A stretch of DNA of 64,000 nt from CAXSBR01 sp964236495 (GCA_964236495.1 CAXSBR010000006.1:62001-126000); one strand, 5' to 3'; numbered from the stretch's first letter, positions 8,800 to 17,714 are shown. Program-made: numbers and translations. Notes: generated by a model from the letters alone, not told the origin.

Positions 8800-9551
8800 G
8801 CACCTCGGCGATCGATATCGCGGTTACCGAAGCGCGCGAAAGTGCGGCAGGCGGTATCGGGGCACCCGTCGTTGTAGACCTGGACCGGACGTCGGTGCGC
8901 GAGCTGAACCAGCGCCTGCACCGCCCTGACGTGCTTGCCGATTCGGAGCACTGGCGACTGACAAACCCGGGCGGCCGGCACAGCCTTGCCTGTGGTCTGA
9001 ACGCCGAGCTCGACGTCGAGATAGAGGGCCACGCCGGGTACTTCTGCGCCGGCATGAACCAGCTGGCCACCGTCGTCGTGCACGGCAATGCCGGCGTCGG
9101 TCTGGCCGAGAACATGATGTCGGGCACCGTGCGCATCACCGGCAACGCCAGCCAGTCCGCCGGCGCCACCGCCCACGGCGGCCTGCTGGTGATCGAGGGC
9201 GACGCCAGTGCGCGCTGCGGGATCTCGATGAAGGGTGTCGACATCGTGGTGGGCGGCAGCATCGGTCACCGCAGTGCATTCATGGCGCAGGCCGGTCGCA
9301 TGCTCGTGCGTGGCGACGCCGGTGAGTCGCTGGGCGACTCCATCTACGAGACGCGCCTCTACATCCGTGGCACCGTCGCCTCGCTCGGGGCCGACTGTGT
9401 CGAGAAGTCGGTGCGGGCAGAGCACCTCGACGAGATCACCGCACTGCTCACCGTCGCCGGGTACGACGACGACGACCCGACCAGCTACCGCCGGTACGGC
9501 TCGGCTCGCGAGCTCTACCACTTCAAGGTCGACAACGCGTCGTCCTACTGA
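8796..9551 (+). CDS. glxC: GXGXG-domain protein, GltB C-terminal-domain-like (GlxC/MgsB)
   Basis: This 251-aa right-handed beta-helix protein corresponds to the C-terminal domain of the glutamate synthase large subunit, as a separate subunit. The repeating Gly pattern is visible: 'VVVHGNAGVGLAENMMSGTV', 'ITGNASQSAG', 'VIEGDASARCGISM', 'VRGDAGESLGDSIYE' and 'LYIRGTVASLGADC'. The domain is structural and is thought to help form the ammonia tunnel. The GTG at 8796 overlaps the glxB stop; a GTG at 8787 would add three residues. Confidence 0.88.
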   Translation: MSTSAIDIAVTEARESAAGGIGAPVVVDLDRTSVRELNQRLHRPDVLADSEHWRLTNPGGRHSLACGLNAELDVEIEGHAGYFCAGMNQLATVVVHGNAGVGLAENMMSGTVRITGNASQSAGATAHGGLLVIEGDASARCGISMKGVDIVVGGSIGHRSAFMAQAGRMLVRGDAGESLGDSIYETRLYIRGTVASLGADCVEKSVRAEHLDEITALLTVAGYDDDDPTSYRRYGSARELYHFKVDNASSY

Positions 9552-9609
9552 TCGCGGTGAACGGGCCGGTCGACATTCATCCCACGCCACCGATGAGGAG
9601 AACACCACC

Positions 9610-10932
9610 ATGACCAGCCCTCCGGGCGCCGGCCTGCGCGAGTCGGCCACCTTCGACCGCACCACCATCGACGCGATCCAGCGCGCCGCTGAAACCGGGA
9701 TCTACGACATTCGTGGCTGGGGAGCCAAGCGGGCTCTGCCCCACTTCGACGATCTGCTGTTCCTGGGCGCCAGCGTGTCGCGGTACCCGCTGGAGGGCTA
9801 TCGCGAGAAGTGTGGCACCGACGTGGTGCTCGGCGATCGGTTCGCCGCGCAGCCGTTGCGCCTCGACATCCCGATCACCATCGCCGGCATGAGCTTCGGC
9901 GCCCTGTCAGCCAACGCGAAAGAGGCGCTGGGCCGCGGCGCCAGCGAGGTGGGCACGTGCACGACGACCGGCGACGGCGGGATGACGCCCGAGGAGCGCG
10001 GGCAGTCCAAGCACCTGGTCTACCAGTACCTGCCCTCGCGCTACGGCATGAACCCCGACGACCTGCGCCGCGCCGACGCCATCGAGATCGTGCTCGGCCA
10101 GGGCGCCAAGCCCGGCGGCGGCGGCATGCTGCTCGGGCAGAAGATCACCGAGCGGGTGGCCGGGATGCGAACGCTGCCGGTCGGTATCGACCAGCGCAGC
10201 GCCTGCCGGCATCCGGACTGGACCGGCCCGGACGATCTGGCGATCAAGATCGGTGAACTGCGCGAGATCAGCGACTGGGAGAAACCGATCTTTCTCAAGG
10301 TCGGCGCCACCCGCACCTACTACGACGTTCAGCTCGCCGTCAAAGCCGGCGCTGACGTGGTGGTGGTGGACGGAATGCAAGGCGGCACCGCGGCCACGCA
10401 GGAGGTCTTCATCGAGCATGTCGGCATTCCCACGCTGGCCGCCATCCCGCTGGCCGTGCGCGCACTGCAGGACCTGGACGTCCATCGCAAGGTCCAGCTC
10501 GTCGTCTCCGGTGGCATCCGCAACGGCGCCGACGTGGCCAAGGCGCTGGCGCTGGGCGCCGACGCGGTGTCCATCGGCACCGCCGCGCTGATCGCACTGG
10601 GCGACAACGCGCCCAAGTGGGACGCGGACTACCGCGAGCTGGGCAGTGCGGCCGGCTTCTACGACGACTTCCAGGACGGTCGCGACCCGGCCGGCATCAC
10701 CACGCAGGACCCGGCGCTGGCCGATCGCCTGGATCCGGTCGAGGGCGGCCGTCGGCTGGCCAACTACCTGCGGGTGATGACGATGGAGGCCCAGACGCTG
10801 GCTCGGGCCTGCGGCAAGGCTCACGTGCTGCATCTGGAACCCGAGGACATGGTCGCGCTCACCGTCGAGGCCGCGGCGATGACGCGCATTCCGTTGGTCG
10901 GCACGTCATGGATCCCCGGCGCGCCGATGTAG
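9610..10932 (+). CDS. glxD: FMN-binding glutamate synthase-family protein (GlxD/MgsC) lacking Fe-S cysteines
   Basis: This 440-aa TIM-barrel protein corresponds to the FMN domain of glutamate synthase. FMN-site motifs are present: 'GMSFGALSANAKEALGRGAS', 'CTTTGDGGMTPEE', 'GQGAKPGGGGML', 'VVVDGMQGGTAATQE' and 'VSGGIRNGADVAKALALGAD'. Where relatives carry the three [3Fe-4S] cysteines (GCN...CHTGRCPVG) this protein reads 'ALGDN' and 'YDDFQDGRDPAG', so every ligand is replaced. RBS GAGGAG sits just before ATG 9610. It closes the glnT-glxBCD operon. It may still be active, but with a changed electron route. Confidence 0.88.
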   Translation: MTSPPGAGLRESATFDRTTIDAIQRAAETGIYDIRGWGAKRALPHFDDLLFLGASVSRYPLEGYREKCGTDVVLGDRFAAQPLRLDIPITIAGMSFGALSANAKEALGRGASEVGTCTTTGDGGMTPEERGQSKHLVYQYLPSRYGMNPDDLRRADAIEIVLGQGAKPGGGGMLLGQKITERVAGMRTLPVGIDQRSACRHPDWTGPDDLAIKIGELREISDWEKPIFLKVGATRTYYDVQLAVKAGADVVVVDGMQGGTAATQEVFIEHVGIPTLAAIPLAVRALQDLDVHRKVQLVVSGGIRNGADVAKALALGADAVSIGTAALIALGDNAPKWDADYRELGSAAGFYDDFQDGRDPAGITTQDPALADRLDPVEGGRRLANYLRVMTMEAQTLARACGKAHVLHLEPEDMVALTVEAAAMTRIPLVGTSWIPGAPM

Positions 10933-11009
10933 ACAGCGGATCTCGACGCAGGTGCCGCGGTAGCTGCGCTACGACTCGGTGCGACGAGGTGTGACTACCG
11001 AACAGCAGA

Positions 11010-11038
11010 GTCCCCGACGGCGCGGTGCCGTCGGGGAC
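11010..11038 (+). terminator. Hairpin terminator after glxD
   Basis: GTCCCCGACGGC at 11010-11021 pairs perfectly with GCCGTCGGGGAC at 11027-11038 around a 5-base loop. It lies between glxD and the convergent SRPBCC gene, so it could act for both strands. Confidence 0.75.
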
Positions 11039-11102
11039 CCTGCCGGTCAACTCAGTGTCGACCGGCCCGCCTCACCAGTTGGCTGGACGGAGCCTTCGAC
11101 GA

Positions 11103-11954
11103 TCACGTGCGGTCGTCGTCGGTCCGGTCGCGGTCGAGGTGCCCGGTGGTGCCCTGCGCCACCGGCGGGTCGGACAGGACGACGGTCTCGGTGGCCGGTG
11201 TGGCCGACGCCGCGTCGCTGTGTACTGACGCCGCGTCGGTGTGTACCGATGTCGGCTCGGGCGGCGTCGTGTCGGTGGTCGTGTGCGTCGTCGTCACCGG
11301 TCGTGCGGGCGGTGCGGGTACCGGCGCGACGTGCGTGGTCTGGTCGTCGTCGCCACCGCTCTTGCTCGCCACCGCGGCTGCTACGCCGGCCGCTGCCAGC
11401 CCGATACCGGCCGCGACGACCTTGCCCGACAGGCCGGCCTTGCCGTCGTCACCACGGGAGGCGTCGGCGTGCTCGATACCGGGCGTGCCGACGTGTCCGC
11501 CGGGATTGACGGTGCCCCGCCAGGCGCCGGTCGCGTAGCCCTCTGCCTCGATGAACTTCTTGAACCGTTCGAGGTCGCCCTCGGCCTGGTTCTCGACGAA
11601 GTTGAGCTTGTCGCCAACCTTCTCCACCAGACCTTCGGGTTCGTATTCCAGGAGCAGGTGCACCGAGGTCTGGCCGCCGCCGATGTCCTCGAAGGACACC
11701 TCGCCGGCGTTGGTGGCGCCCGCTGTGGCCGCCCAGGCGACCTTGTGGTCCGGAACCTGCTCGAGGATCTTGGCTTCCCACTGCCGCTTGACGCCCGCGA
11801 TCTCGGCCACCCACTCCAGCCGGTCGTCGCTGAGATGGGTCACGCTGGTGATGCCGTTCATGAACTGCGGAAAGTCTTCGAACTGCGTCCACTGGTTGTA
11901 CGCCGTGCTCACCGGCACGTTCACCAGGATGGATTTCTCGACTCGTGTGGTCAT
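11103..11954 (-). CDS. SRPBCC (polyketide-cyclase/START-like) protein with low-complexity tail
   Basis: Residues 1-145 form a lipid/ligand-binding SRPBCC domain: it starts 'VEKSILVNVPVSTAYNQWTQ' and continues with 'FEDFPQFMNGI' and 'VSFEDIGGGQTSVHLLLEYE', as in the COG5637 cyclase/dehydrase group. Residue 180 onward holds one hydrophobic stretch, 'GKVVAAGIGLAAAGVAAAVA', followed by a Thr/Pro/Asp-rich tail that is probably disordered. The protein may be membrane-associated. RBS AGGAGAGG precedes ATG 11954. Such proteins are often stress-induced; the ligand is unknown. Confidence 0.85.
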   Translation of the reverse strand: MTTRVEKSILVNVPVSTAYNQWTQFEDFPQFMNGITSVTHLSDDRLEWVAEIAGVKRQWEAKILEQVPDHKVAWAATAGATNAGEVSFEDIGGGQTSVHLLLEYEPEGLVEKVGDKLNFVENQAEGDLERFKKFIEAEGYATGAWRGTVNPGGHVGTPGIEHADASRGDDGKAGLSGKVVAAGIGLAAAGVAAAVASKSGGDDDQTTHVAPVPAPPARPVTTTHTTTDTTPPEPTSVHTDAASVHSDAASATPATETVVLSDPPVAQGTTGHLDRDRTDDDRT

Positions 11955-12271
11955 GGACCTCTCCTTGTCCTCGCCGCTCGCCGTATAGGAAGCCGGTTGT
12001 TCGACCCCCTGCGCTGCGTGACCTGCCCGGCCGGTCTGGCCGATTTACTCGCCGGAAACACGCTGACAGCATCGTAGGCACGCGCGCGCCCAGGCGGAAT
12101 GGTGGCCCCGCGGCAATGTCTGCGGCACGTCATCGCCGGGCTTGACGTCGGCTCCCGTAGACCGCGGTACCGTGCCGGCATGACGCGAGAGCCGGCACCA
12201 GCCCAGCGGGCTCCGCTGGTGGGAAGGCAGACTGCCTGCAGCGGTGCGCTGATCGTGCGGGCAGGACAGTC

Positions 12272-12919
12272 GTGGGGCCACTGACCGCCTCTCGTGCCCG
12301 GCTGGCGGTGATGGTCGTGGCCGGCGTGGCAGCAGCACTGATTGTCGGTGCGGTGACGCGCTGGCTGTACGCCCCGTTGGCCGGCTGGGATGTCGGTGCC
12401 CTGATCTTCACCTGCTGGGCGTGGGCGGCGATCGGCTCTTTCGACGCCGATCGCACCCGGGCACACGCCACTCGGGAAGATCCTGGGCGAGCCGCCACCG
12501 ACCTGCTTGTCGTGGCCGCAGCCGTCGCGAGCCTCGCCGGCGTCGGCGTCATCCTCGCGTTGGCAAACTCCGCCAGCGGCGCCAGCCAGAATGTGCTCGC
12601 CGGCTTCGGCTTCGCCAGCGTCGCGGTGTCCTGGGTCAGCGTCCACACCCTGTTCACGTTGCGCTACGCCCGGCTGTACTACAACGACGGGGACTCGGGC
12701 ATCGACTTCAACCAGAAGCAACCGCCCCGTTACCTGGACTTCGCCTATCTGGGCTTCACCATCGGCATGACGTTCCAGGTCTCCGACACCGATATTCAGA
12801 CCCCCGCCATCCGAGCCACCGCGCTGCGGCACGCCCTGCTGTCCTTCCTGTTCGGCGCCGTCGTCCTCGCCTCCACCATCAACCTCATCGCCGGCCTGGG
12901 CGGGAAAAGCGGCGGCTGA
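12272..12919 (+). CDS. DUF1345 family membrane protein
   Basis: This 215-aa protein has about five membrane helices. The DUF1345 hallmarks are 'LYAPLAGWDVGALIFTCWAW' near the N-terminus, 'HTLFTLRYARLYY', and 'PRYLDFAYLGFTIGMTFQVS' with the charged residues typical of the family, followed by 'RHALLSFLFGAVVLASTIN'. Its function is unknown. The start is a GTG at 12272, and an internal GTG at 12308 is possible. It is monocistronic, 130 bp before rocD. Confidence 0.88.
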   Translation: MGPLTASRARLAVMVVAGVAAALIVGAVTRWLYAPLAGWDVGALIFTCWAWAAIGSFDADRTRAHATREDPGRAATDLLVVAAAVASLAGVGVILALANSASGASQNVLAGFGFASVAVSWVSVHTLFTLRYARLYYNDGDSGIDFNQKQPPRYLDFAYLGFTIGMTFQVSDTDIQTPAIRATALRHALLSFLFGAVVLASTINLIAGLGGKSGG

Positions 12920-13051
12920 CAGCGTGGTCTCGCGATAATGCTGGGATCGTGACGCAGCACGCGGCGCCCGTCCGCATCCACCGTCGGAAAGGTCAGATCG
13001 GGAGTACATGCTGGAGGCTTGCTCCACCGTCAATCTGCAGAGGAACCGTTG

Positions 13052-14347
13052 ATGTCCACCGACACCACACGCGCTGAGTCCGACCTTGCTGTGTCCGACA
13101 TTGGTATATCGAGTTCTGCTGTGTCCAACCCTGGTGGGCCCACCGCCGAGCACCTCACACTGGCCCAGGCGCATCTGGCGACGAACTACAACCCGTTGCC
13201 CGTGGTCGCCGCCTCAGCGCAGGGCGCGTGGATCACCGACGTCGACGGCCGGCGGTACCTGGACTGCCTGGCCGCATACTCGGCGGTGAACTTCGGCCAC
13301 GGCCATCCGCGCATCGTCGCTGCCGCGCGCACGCAGCTCGACCGGATCACGCTGACCAGCCGGGCCTTCCACAACGATCAGCTCGGCCCGTTCGCCGCCG
13401 GCCTGGCAGACCTCACCGGCAAGGACCTGATCCTGCCCATGAACACCGGCGCCGAGGCCGTCGAGACAGCCATCAAGGTGGCTCGCAAGTGGGGGTACGA
13501 CGTCAAGGGCGTGGCCGCCGATCGAGCCACCATCATCGTCGCGGCGGGCAACTTCCACGGCCGGACGACGACGATAGTGAGCTTCTCCGACGACCCCGAC
13601 GCCCGCGACGGCTTCGGACCGTTCACGCCGGGATTCCGCAGCGTGGCCTACGGCGACGCCGAGGCGGTGCGGGCCGCGATCGACGACACCACCGTCGCGG
13701 TGCTGGTCGAGCCGATCCAGGGTGAGTCGGGCGTGATCGTGCCGCCGGCGGACTACCTGCCCGCGCTGCGCGCTATGTGCACAGAGGCGGGCGTGCTGCT
13801 GATTGCCGACGAGATCCAGTCGGGCCTAGGGCGCACCGGCACCACCTTCGCCAGCGACCTCACCGGTGTGGTGCCCGATATCTACGTTGTCGGCAAGGCC
13901 CTCGGCGGGGGCATCGTGCCGGTCTCGGCGATTGCGGCGGACCGCGACGTCCTGTCGGTGATCAAGCCGGGGCAGCACGGATCTACCTTCGGCGGCAATC
14001 CGTTGGCAGCCGCGGTCGGACGCGTCGTCGTGGACATGCTGGCCTCCGGTGAGCCGCAGCGACGGGCTGCCGAGCTGGGTCCGGGCCTGCAGGCAGGGCT
14101 TGGCGGGCTGGTCGGGCAGGGTGTCCTCGCGGTGCGCGGCGTCGGGCTGTGGGCCGGCGTCGACATCGACCCCGCTCTGGCCACCGGTCGGCAGGTCTGC
14201 GAGGGCTTGCTGGCGGCGGGCATCCTTGCCAAGGAGACCCACGGTTCGACGATCCGGTTGGCGCCGCCGTTGGTAGTCACCGCAGCCGAGCTGGACTGGG
14301 TCGTCCACACTCTGGGCGAGGTGTTGGGCGAGCTCGCCCGTTCCTGA
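13052..14347 (+). CDS. rocD: Ornithine--oxo-acid aminotransferase
   Basis: This PLP enzyme (431 aa) converts ornithine and 2-oxoglutarate to glutamate-5-semialdehyde and glutamate. RocD-specific blocks are clear: 'NYNPLPVV', 'YSAVNFGHGHPRI', 'TLTSRAFHNDQLGPF', 'LPMNTGAEAVETAIKVARKW', 'GNFHGRTTT', 'EPIQGESGVIVPP', 'IADEIQSGLGRTG' and 'GKALGGGIVPVSA', with the Schiff-base Lys in the last. ATG 13052 follows GAGGAA at 13038-13043. An SDR gene lies 51 bp downstream in the same direction. No arginase or P5C dehydrogenase gene is adjacent. Confidence 0.93.
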   Translation: MSTDTTRAESDLAVSDIGISSSAVSNPGGPTAEHLTLAQAHLATNYNPLPVVAASAQGAWITDVDGRRYLDCLAAYSAVNFGHGHPRIVAAARTQLDRITLTSRAFHNDQLGPFAAGLADLTGKDLILPMNTGAEAVETAIKVARKWGYDVKGVAADRATIIVAAGNFHGRTTTIVSFSDDPDARDGFGPFTPGFRSVAYGDAEAVRAAIDDTTVAVLVEPIQGESGVIVPPADYLPALRAMCTEAGVLLIADEIQSGLGRTGTTFASDLTGVVPDIYVVGKALGGGIVPVSAIAADRDVLSVIKPGQHGSTFGGNPLAAAVGRVVVDMLASGEPQRRAAELGPGLQAGLGGLVGQGVLAVRGVGLWAGVDIDPALATGRQVCEGLLAAGILAKETHGSTIRLAPPLVVTAAELDWVVHTLGEVLGELARS

Positions 14348-14398
14348 GCCGGGCCGTTGCTGGCGCATCACGATCCCAAGAGAGAAGGACACGCTGTC

Positions 14399-15127
14399 AT
14401 GGATGAGTTCGACTCCCGCACCATCCTGGTCACCGGCGCGGCGGGCGGCATCGGCGGCGCCACCGTGCGCCACCTCGCTGCCCGCGGCGCGGACGTCATC
14501 GCTGCCGGGCGCAGCGAGGAGTCACTTGAGGCCATCACCGCCGACACCGGCGCCCGGCCGCTCGCCTTCGACCTGACCTCGGAACAGAGCATCGCAGACG
14601 CCGTCGACGGACTCGACCTGTGGGGCGTGGTCAACTGCGCAGGCTTCGGCGGTGAGATTGCCGGCCCGCAGGACACCGACATCGACGTCTTCGATCAGGT
14701 GATGGCGATCAACACGCGCGGGGCGCTGCTGGTGATCAAGTACGCCGCGCGCACACTGATCCGCCTGGGCAACGGTGGCTCGATCGTCAACGTGTCCAGT
14801 CAAGCCGGCCTCGTCGCGCTGACGGGCCACACCTCCTACGGCTCGTCCAAGGCAGCGCTGGACAGCATCACCCGCGTCGCCGCGCTGGAGCTCGGCCAGC
14901 ACGGGATCCGCGTCAACAGCGTTAATCCGACCGTGGTGATGACTGCGATGTCGAATTCCTACTGGGGCCGCCCGGAGATCGGAGAGCCCTTTCTCGCCCA
15001 GATTCCGCTGGGCCGGTGGGCCACCGAAGACGACATCGCCGGGCCCATCGTCTTCCTTCTCAGCGACGCCGCGGCGATGATCAGCGGCGTTAGCCTGCCC
15101 ATCGACGGCGGCTACACCAGCCGATAA
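14399..15127 (+). CDS. SDR family oxidoreductase (L-xylulose/polyol reductase-like)
   Basis: This is a classical short-chain dehydrogenase of 242 aa. The Rossmann motif is 'TGAAGGIGGA', 'NCAG' is near residue 80, the catalytic Ser is in 'VNVSSQAGL', and the catalytic Tyr and Lys are in 'YGSSKAALD'. The 'RVNSVNPTVVMTAM' and 'SGVSLPIDGGYTS' stretches resemble dicarbonyl/L-xylulose reductases and polyol dehydrogenases more than FabG. ATG 14399 has GAGAAGGA upstream. It is downstream of rocD and perhaps cotranscribed; the substrate is not assignable. Confidence 0.88.
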   Translation: MDEFDSRTILVTGAAGGIGGATVRHLAARGADVIAAGRSEESLEAITADTGARPLAFDLTSEQSIADAVDGLDLWGVVNCAGFGGEIAGPQDTDIDVFDQVMAINTRGALLVIKYAARTLIRLGNGGSIVNVSSQAGLVALTGHTSYGSSKAALDSITRVAALELGQHGIRVNSVNPTVVMTAMSNSYWGRPEIGEPFLAQIPLGRWATEDDIAGPIVFLLSDAAAMISGVSLPIDGGYTSR

Positions 15128-15226
15128 CTGGTCCTCCGCAAACGCCGCGACCGGGAGGATCGGCCCAGGAAGCCCTTGGCCGAATTCGAGTGCGCCTCGC
15201 GTGCTCGTCGGGTTGAATACCGAACC

Positions 15227-15955
15227 ATGGCCGACGAAGAGTTCCGCCATCCGCGGCTGGCGGCGATCTACGACGGGCTGGATCCCGATCGCGGCGATCT
15301 GGACGCCTACGTCGAGTTGATCGACGAGTTGGGCGCCCGGCGGATCCTCGACGTCGGCTGCGGTAGCGGAACCCTCGCCCTGATCCTGGCCGATCGTGGC
15401 GACGACGTGGTGGGCGTCGATCCCGCGCGTGCATCGCTGGAAGTGGCGCGTGCCAAGCACGGTGCACACCGGGTCCGCTGGATCGAGGGCAACGCCGGCT
15501 CCGCAGAGGTAACCGAGCGCGACGTCGCGGTGATGACTGCCAACGTCGCCCAGGCGATTGCCGATCCGTCGGCATGGACTGCGACGCTGAACGCGATCCA
15601 CGCCGCGCTTCGCCCGGGCGGCTACCTCGTCTTCGAGAGCCGCGATCCGGCCGACAAGGGTTGGCAGCGCTGGACGCGCGACCTGACTTTCTCCACCACC
15701 GAGATCGCCGGCGTCGGGCCGGTCACCACCTGGACGGAGGTGATCACCGTCGATGGGCCGCTGGTGACGTTCCGCTCCGCCTGGATCTTCGAGTCCGACG
15801 GCGAGACTCTCACCTCCACGTCCACGCTGCGTTTTCGACAGCGCGCCGAGATCGAGGCGGACCTCGTCCAAGCCGGCTACTCCGTGCTGGACGTCCGAGA
15901 TGCACCCGACCGGCCGGGCCGCGAGTTCGTCTTCATAGCCCAACGGCGAGAGTGA
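15227..15955 (+). CDS. Class I SAM-dependent methyltransferase
   Basis: This 242-aa Rossmann methyltransferase has 'RILDVGCGSGTLALILADRG' (motif I), 'VVGVDPARASLEVAR' and 'LRPGGYLVFESRD' before the final strands. The sequence 'AAIYDGLDPDRGDLDAYVEL' at the N-terminus is typical of a widespread actinobacterial methyltransferase 11/25 group. There is no Shine-Dalgarno before ATG 15227, so translation may be leaderless. It converges on the TetR gene. The substrate is unknown. Confidence 0.85.
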   Translation: MADEEFRHPRLAAIYDGLDPDRGDLDAYVELIDELGARRILDVGCGSGTLALILADRGDDVVGVDPARASLEVARAKHGAHRVRWIEGNAGSAEVTERDVAVMTANVAQAIADPSAWTATLNAIHAALRPGGYLVFESRDPADKGWQRWTRDLTFSTTEIAGVGPVTTWTEVITVDGPLVTFRSAWIFESDGETLTSTSTLRFRQRAEIEADLVQAGYSVLDVRDAPDRPGREFVFIAQRRE

Positions 15956-16004
15956 AACCGCGCGGTTCGGTATTGGGTGGGCGCTCTACTTTCCACCGAG
16001 CAAG

Positions 16005-16745
16005 TCAGCCAGCAGTCCCGGTCGGGATGTCTACTGCCCGCTCGAGCCATTCGGTCAGGAGCTGCCGTTCGGCCTCGCTCAGAAAGTCGAGTTGGGCTGC
16101 AAGCGCGCGCAACGCGACTGCCGAGGTGATGGCTGTGTTCTCGGCCGGTTGCGGGAAGTCAGCGACGATGCGACGCAGGACGGCGTCGAACAGGTCGTCG
16201 GCCAACCCGAGATCGCGCTGCTCCGGTGGAGTCGACAGCATGGTGAGCACGGCGCCGGTGCCGGCCGCAGTGATGAGGTCCACTGCGCGAGATTCGGCAA
16301 CGCGCAACCGCCCGGTGACGGCGACTCGACGAACTCGCGACTGCAGAACGCGCTTGCCCGACTGCGCCGCGGGCGAACGCATCCCCCGCCCGGGATCACT
16401 GAGGAAAGCCGACAGCGTCGGGTTCGCGATGCCGAAGTCGATCTGCATCTGCCAGCCGGCACGCAGATCGTCGATCGGATCGATACCGGCTTCTGACGCG
16501 GCGGCGACAATCTCGGCCTTCGCGGACACGTAGGTGGCCAGCACGTGTTCGGCCACGGCATCGAGCAGGCCGTCCTTGTCGCCGAACAACCGGTAGATCG
16601 CCGGCGCCTGCACACCAGCTCCAGCCGCAACCCCGCGGGTGGTTACCGCGGCCGGCCCGTGTTCGCTGAGCAGTCGCGCCGCAACATCGACGATCCTCGA
16701 CCGCAGACCGCTGCGAGTGGCGGTCGCGTCGGTCGCGTCGGTCAC
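16005..16745 (-). CDS. TetR/AcrR family transcriptional regulator
   Basis: This 246-aa regulator has an N-terminal helix-turn-helix: 'RIVDVAARLLSEHGPAAVTT' followed by 'VAAGAGVQAPAIYRLFGDKD'. The ligand-binding domain is divergent. It is transcribed away from the NAD(P)-binding gene at 16832, and the 86-bp gap between them contains an inverted repeat at 16750-16777 that fits a TetR operator. Local autoregulation and control of that gene is the likely arrangement. Confidence 0.88.
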   Translation of the reverse strand: MTDATDATATRSGLRSRIVDVAARLLSEHGPAAVTTRGVAAGAGVQAPAIYRLFGDKDGLLDAVAEHVLATYVSAKAEIVAAASEAGIDPIDDLRAGWQMQIDFGIANPTLSAFLSDPGRGMRSPAAQSGKRVLQSRVRRVAVTGRLRVAESRAVDLITAAGTGAVLTMLSTPPEQRDLGLADDLFDAVLRRIVADFPQPAENTAITSAVALRALAAQLDFLSEAERQLLTEWLERAVDIPTGTAG

Positions 16746-16749
16746 GTTC

Positions 16750-16777
16750 CAACGATAACGCCCAGCTGCTATCGTTG
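16750..16777. promoter_or_regulatory. Putative TetR operator between divergent genes
   Basis: CAACGATA at 16750-16757 and TATCGTTG at 16770-16777 form an 8-bp inverted repeat with a 12-base spacer, immediately upstream of the TetR start and in the promoter region of the divergent NmrA-like gene. The size and position fit a TetR-dimer operator. Confidence 0.6.
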
Positions 16778-16831
16778 TGTTTCCGTTGGCACTTCCAGAA
16801 CGCTTCCAGCGTTAGCGCGAGAGGCTCGATC

Positions 16832-17689
16832 ATGATCGTTGTTACCGGAGCGACCGGTGCCCTGAACGGCGCCACAGTCGACCATCTCCTGGAGCGTGTT
16901 CCCGCTGCTGACGTCGTCGTGGCCGTGCGTGACCCGGCCAAGGCGCAGCGCTTCGCCGACCGCGGCGTGGCCGTCCGGCGGGGCGATTACGCCGACTCAG
17001 ACTCGCTACTCGGTGCATTCGCCGGCGCTGATCAGCTGCTGCTCGTGTCGTCCAACGACCCTGGTGCCGACGCGGTGAGCTTGCACCGCACCGCGATCGA
17101 CGCCGCCGTCACCGTCGGTGTGGGGCGCATCCTCTATACGAGCCACCAGGGAGCTTCACCCGACACACCGTTCCGTCCAGCGCGCGACCACGCTGCGACC
17201 GAGCAACTGCTCGCCGAGTCCGGTGTCGCATGGACCTCGCTGCGCAACGGTTTCTATGCCCACAGTCTGGACTGGCTGATGGGCCCGTGGCGAACCACCG
17301 ATGTCATCAGCGTGCCTGCCGACGGACCGGTCTCGTGGACGGCGCGCGAGGACGCGGCCGAGGCTGCTGCAATCATCCTCGCCTCCGACGGCGCCTACAA
17401 CGGCCCCACCACCCTTACTGCCGACGCCGCCCCGACGTTCGAGGACATCGCCGTGATAGCGTCCGAATTGACCGGTCGCACGATCAAGCTCTCGGTGATC
17501 GAGCCCGACGAGTGGATTGCCGCGCAGGTCGCCGGAGGACAGCAGGAGTTCATGGTGCGCTTCCTGCTCGGCATGTACGAGGCCGCGCGCGGAGGCTTCT
17601 TCGCCGGAGTCGACCCCCTGCTGGGTAGGCTGCTCGGCCGCGAACCGCGAACCGTGCGGGACCTGCTCAGCCAGCCGGCAGCCAGTTAG
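16832..17689 (+). CDS. NmrA/QOR2-type NAD(P)-binding oxidoreductase
   Basis: This 285-aa atypical SDR has the N-terminal NAD(P) motif 'VVTGATGALNGATVDHLLER' and 'VRRGDYADSDSLLGAFAGAD'. The 'ILYTSHQGASP' and 'RPARDHAATEQLLAESGVAW' stretches match YtfG (QOR2, NADPH quinone reductase) and NmrA-like proteins. ATG 16832 follows GAGAGG at 16819-16824. It is divergent from a TetR regulator, a common arrangement for quinone or electrophile-responsive enzymes; the real substrate is not known. Confidence 0.86.
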   Translation: MIVVTGATGALNGATVDHLLERVPAADVVVAVRDPAKAQRFADRGVAVRRGDYADSDSLLGAFAGADQLLLVSSNDPGADAVSLHRTAIDAAVTVGVGRILYTSHQGASPDTPFRPARDHAATEQLLAESGVAWTSLRNGFYAHSLDWLMGPWRTTDVISVPADGPVSWTAREDAAEAAAIILASDGAYNGPTTLTADAAPTFEDIAVIASELTGRTIKLSVIEPDEWIAAQVAGGQQEFMVRFLLGMYEAARGGFFAGVDPLLGRLLGREPRTVRDLLSQPAAS

Positions 17690-17714
17690 CTGTCGGCGCC
17701 CGACCGCCACCCGG

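Noticed and set aside
14522..15943. 473-codon minus-strand frame opposite the SDR and methyltransferase genes
   Set aside because: It covers two well-supported plus-strand genes, has no family resemblance and no ribosome-binding site.
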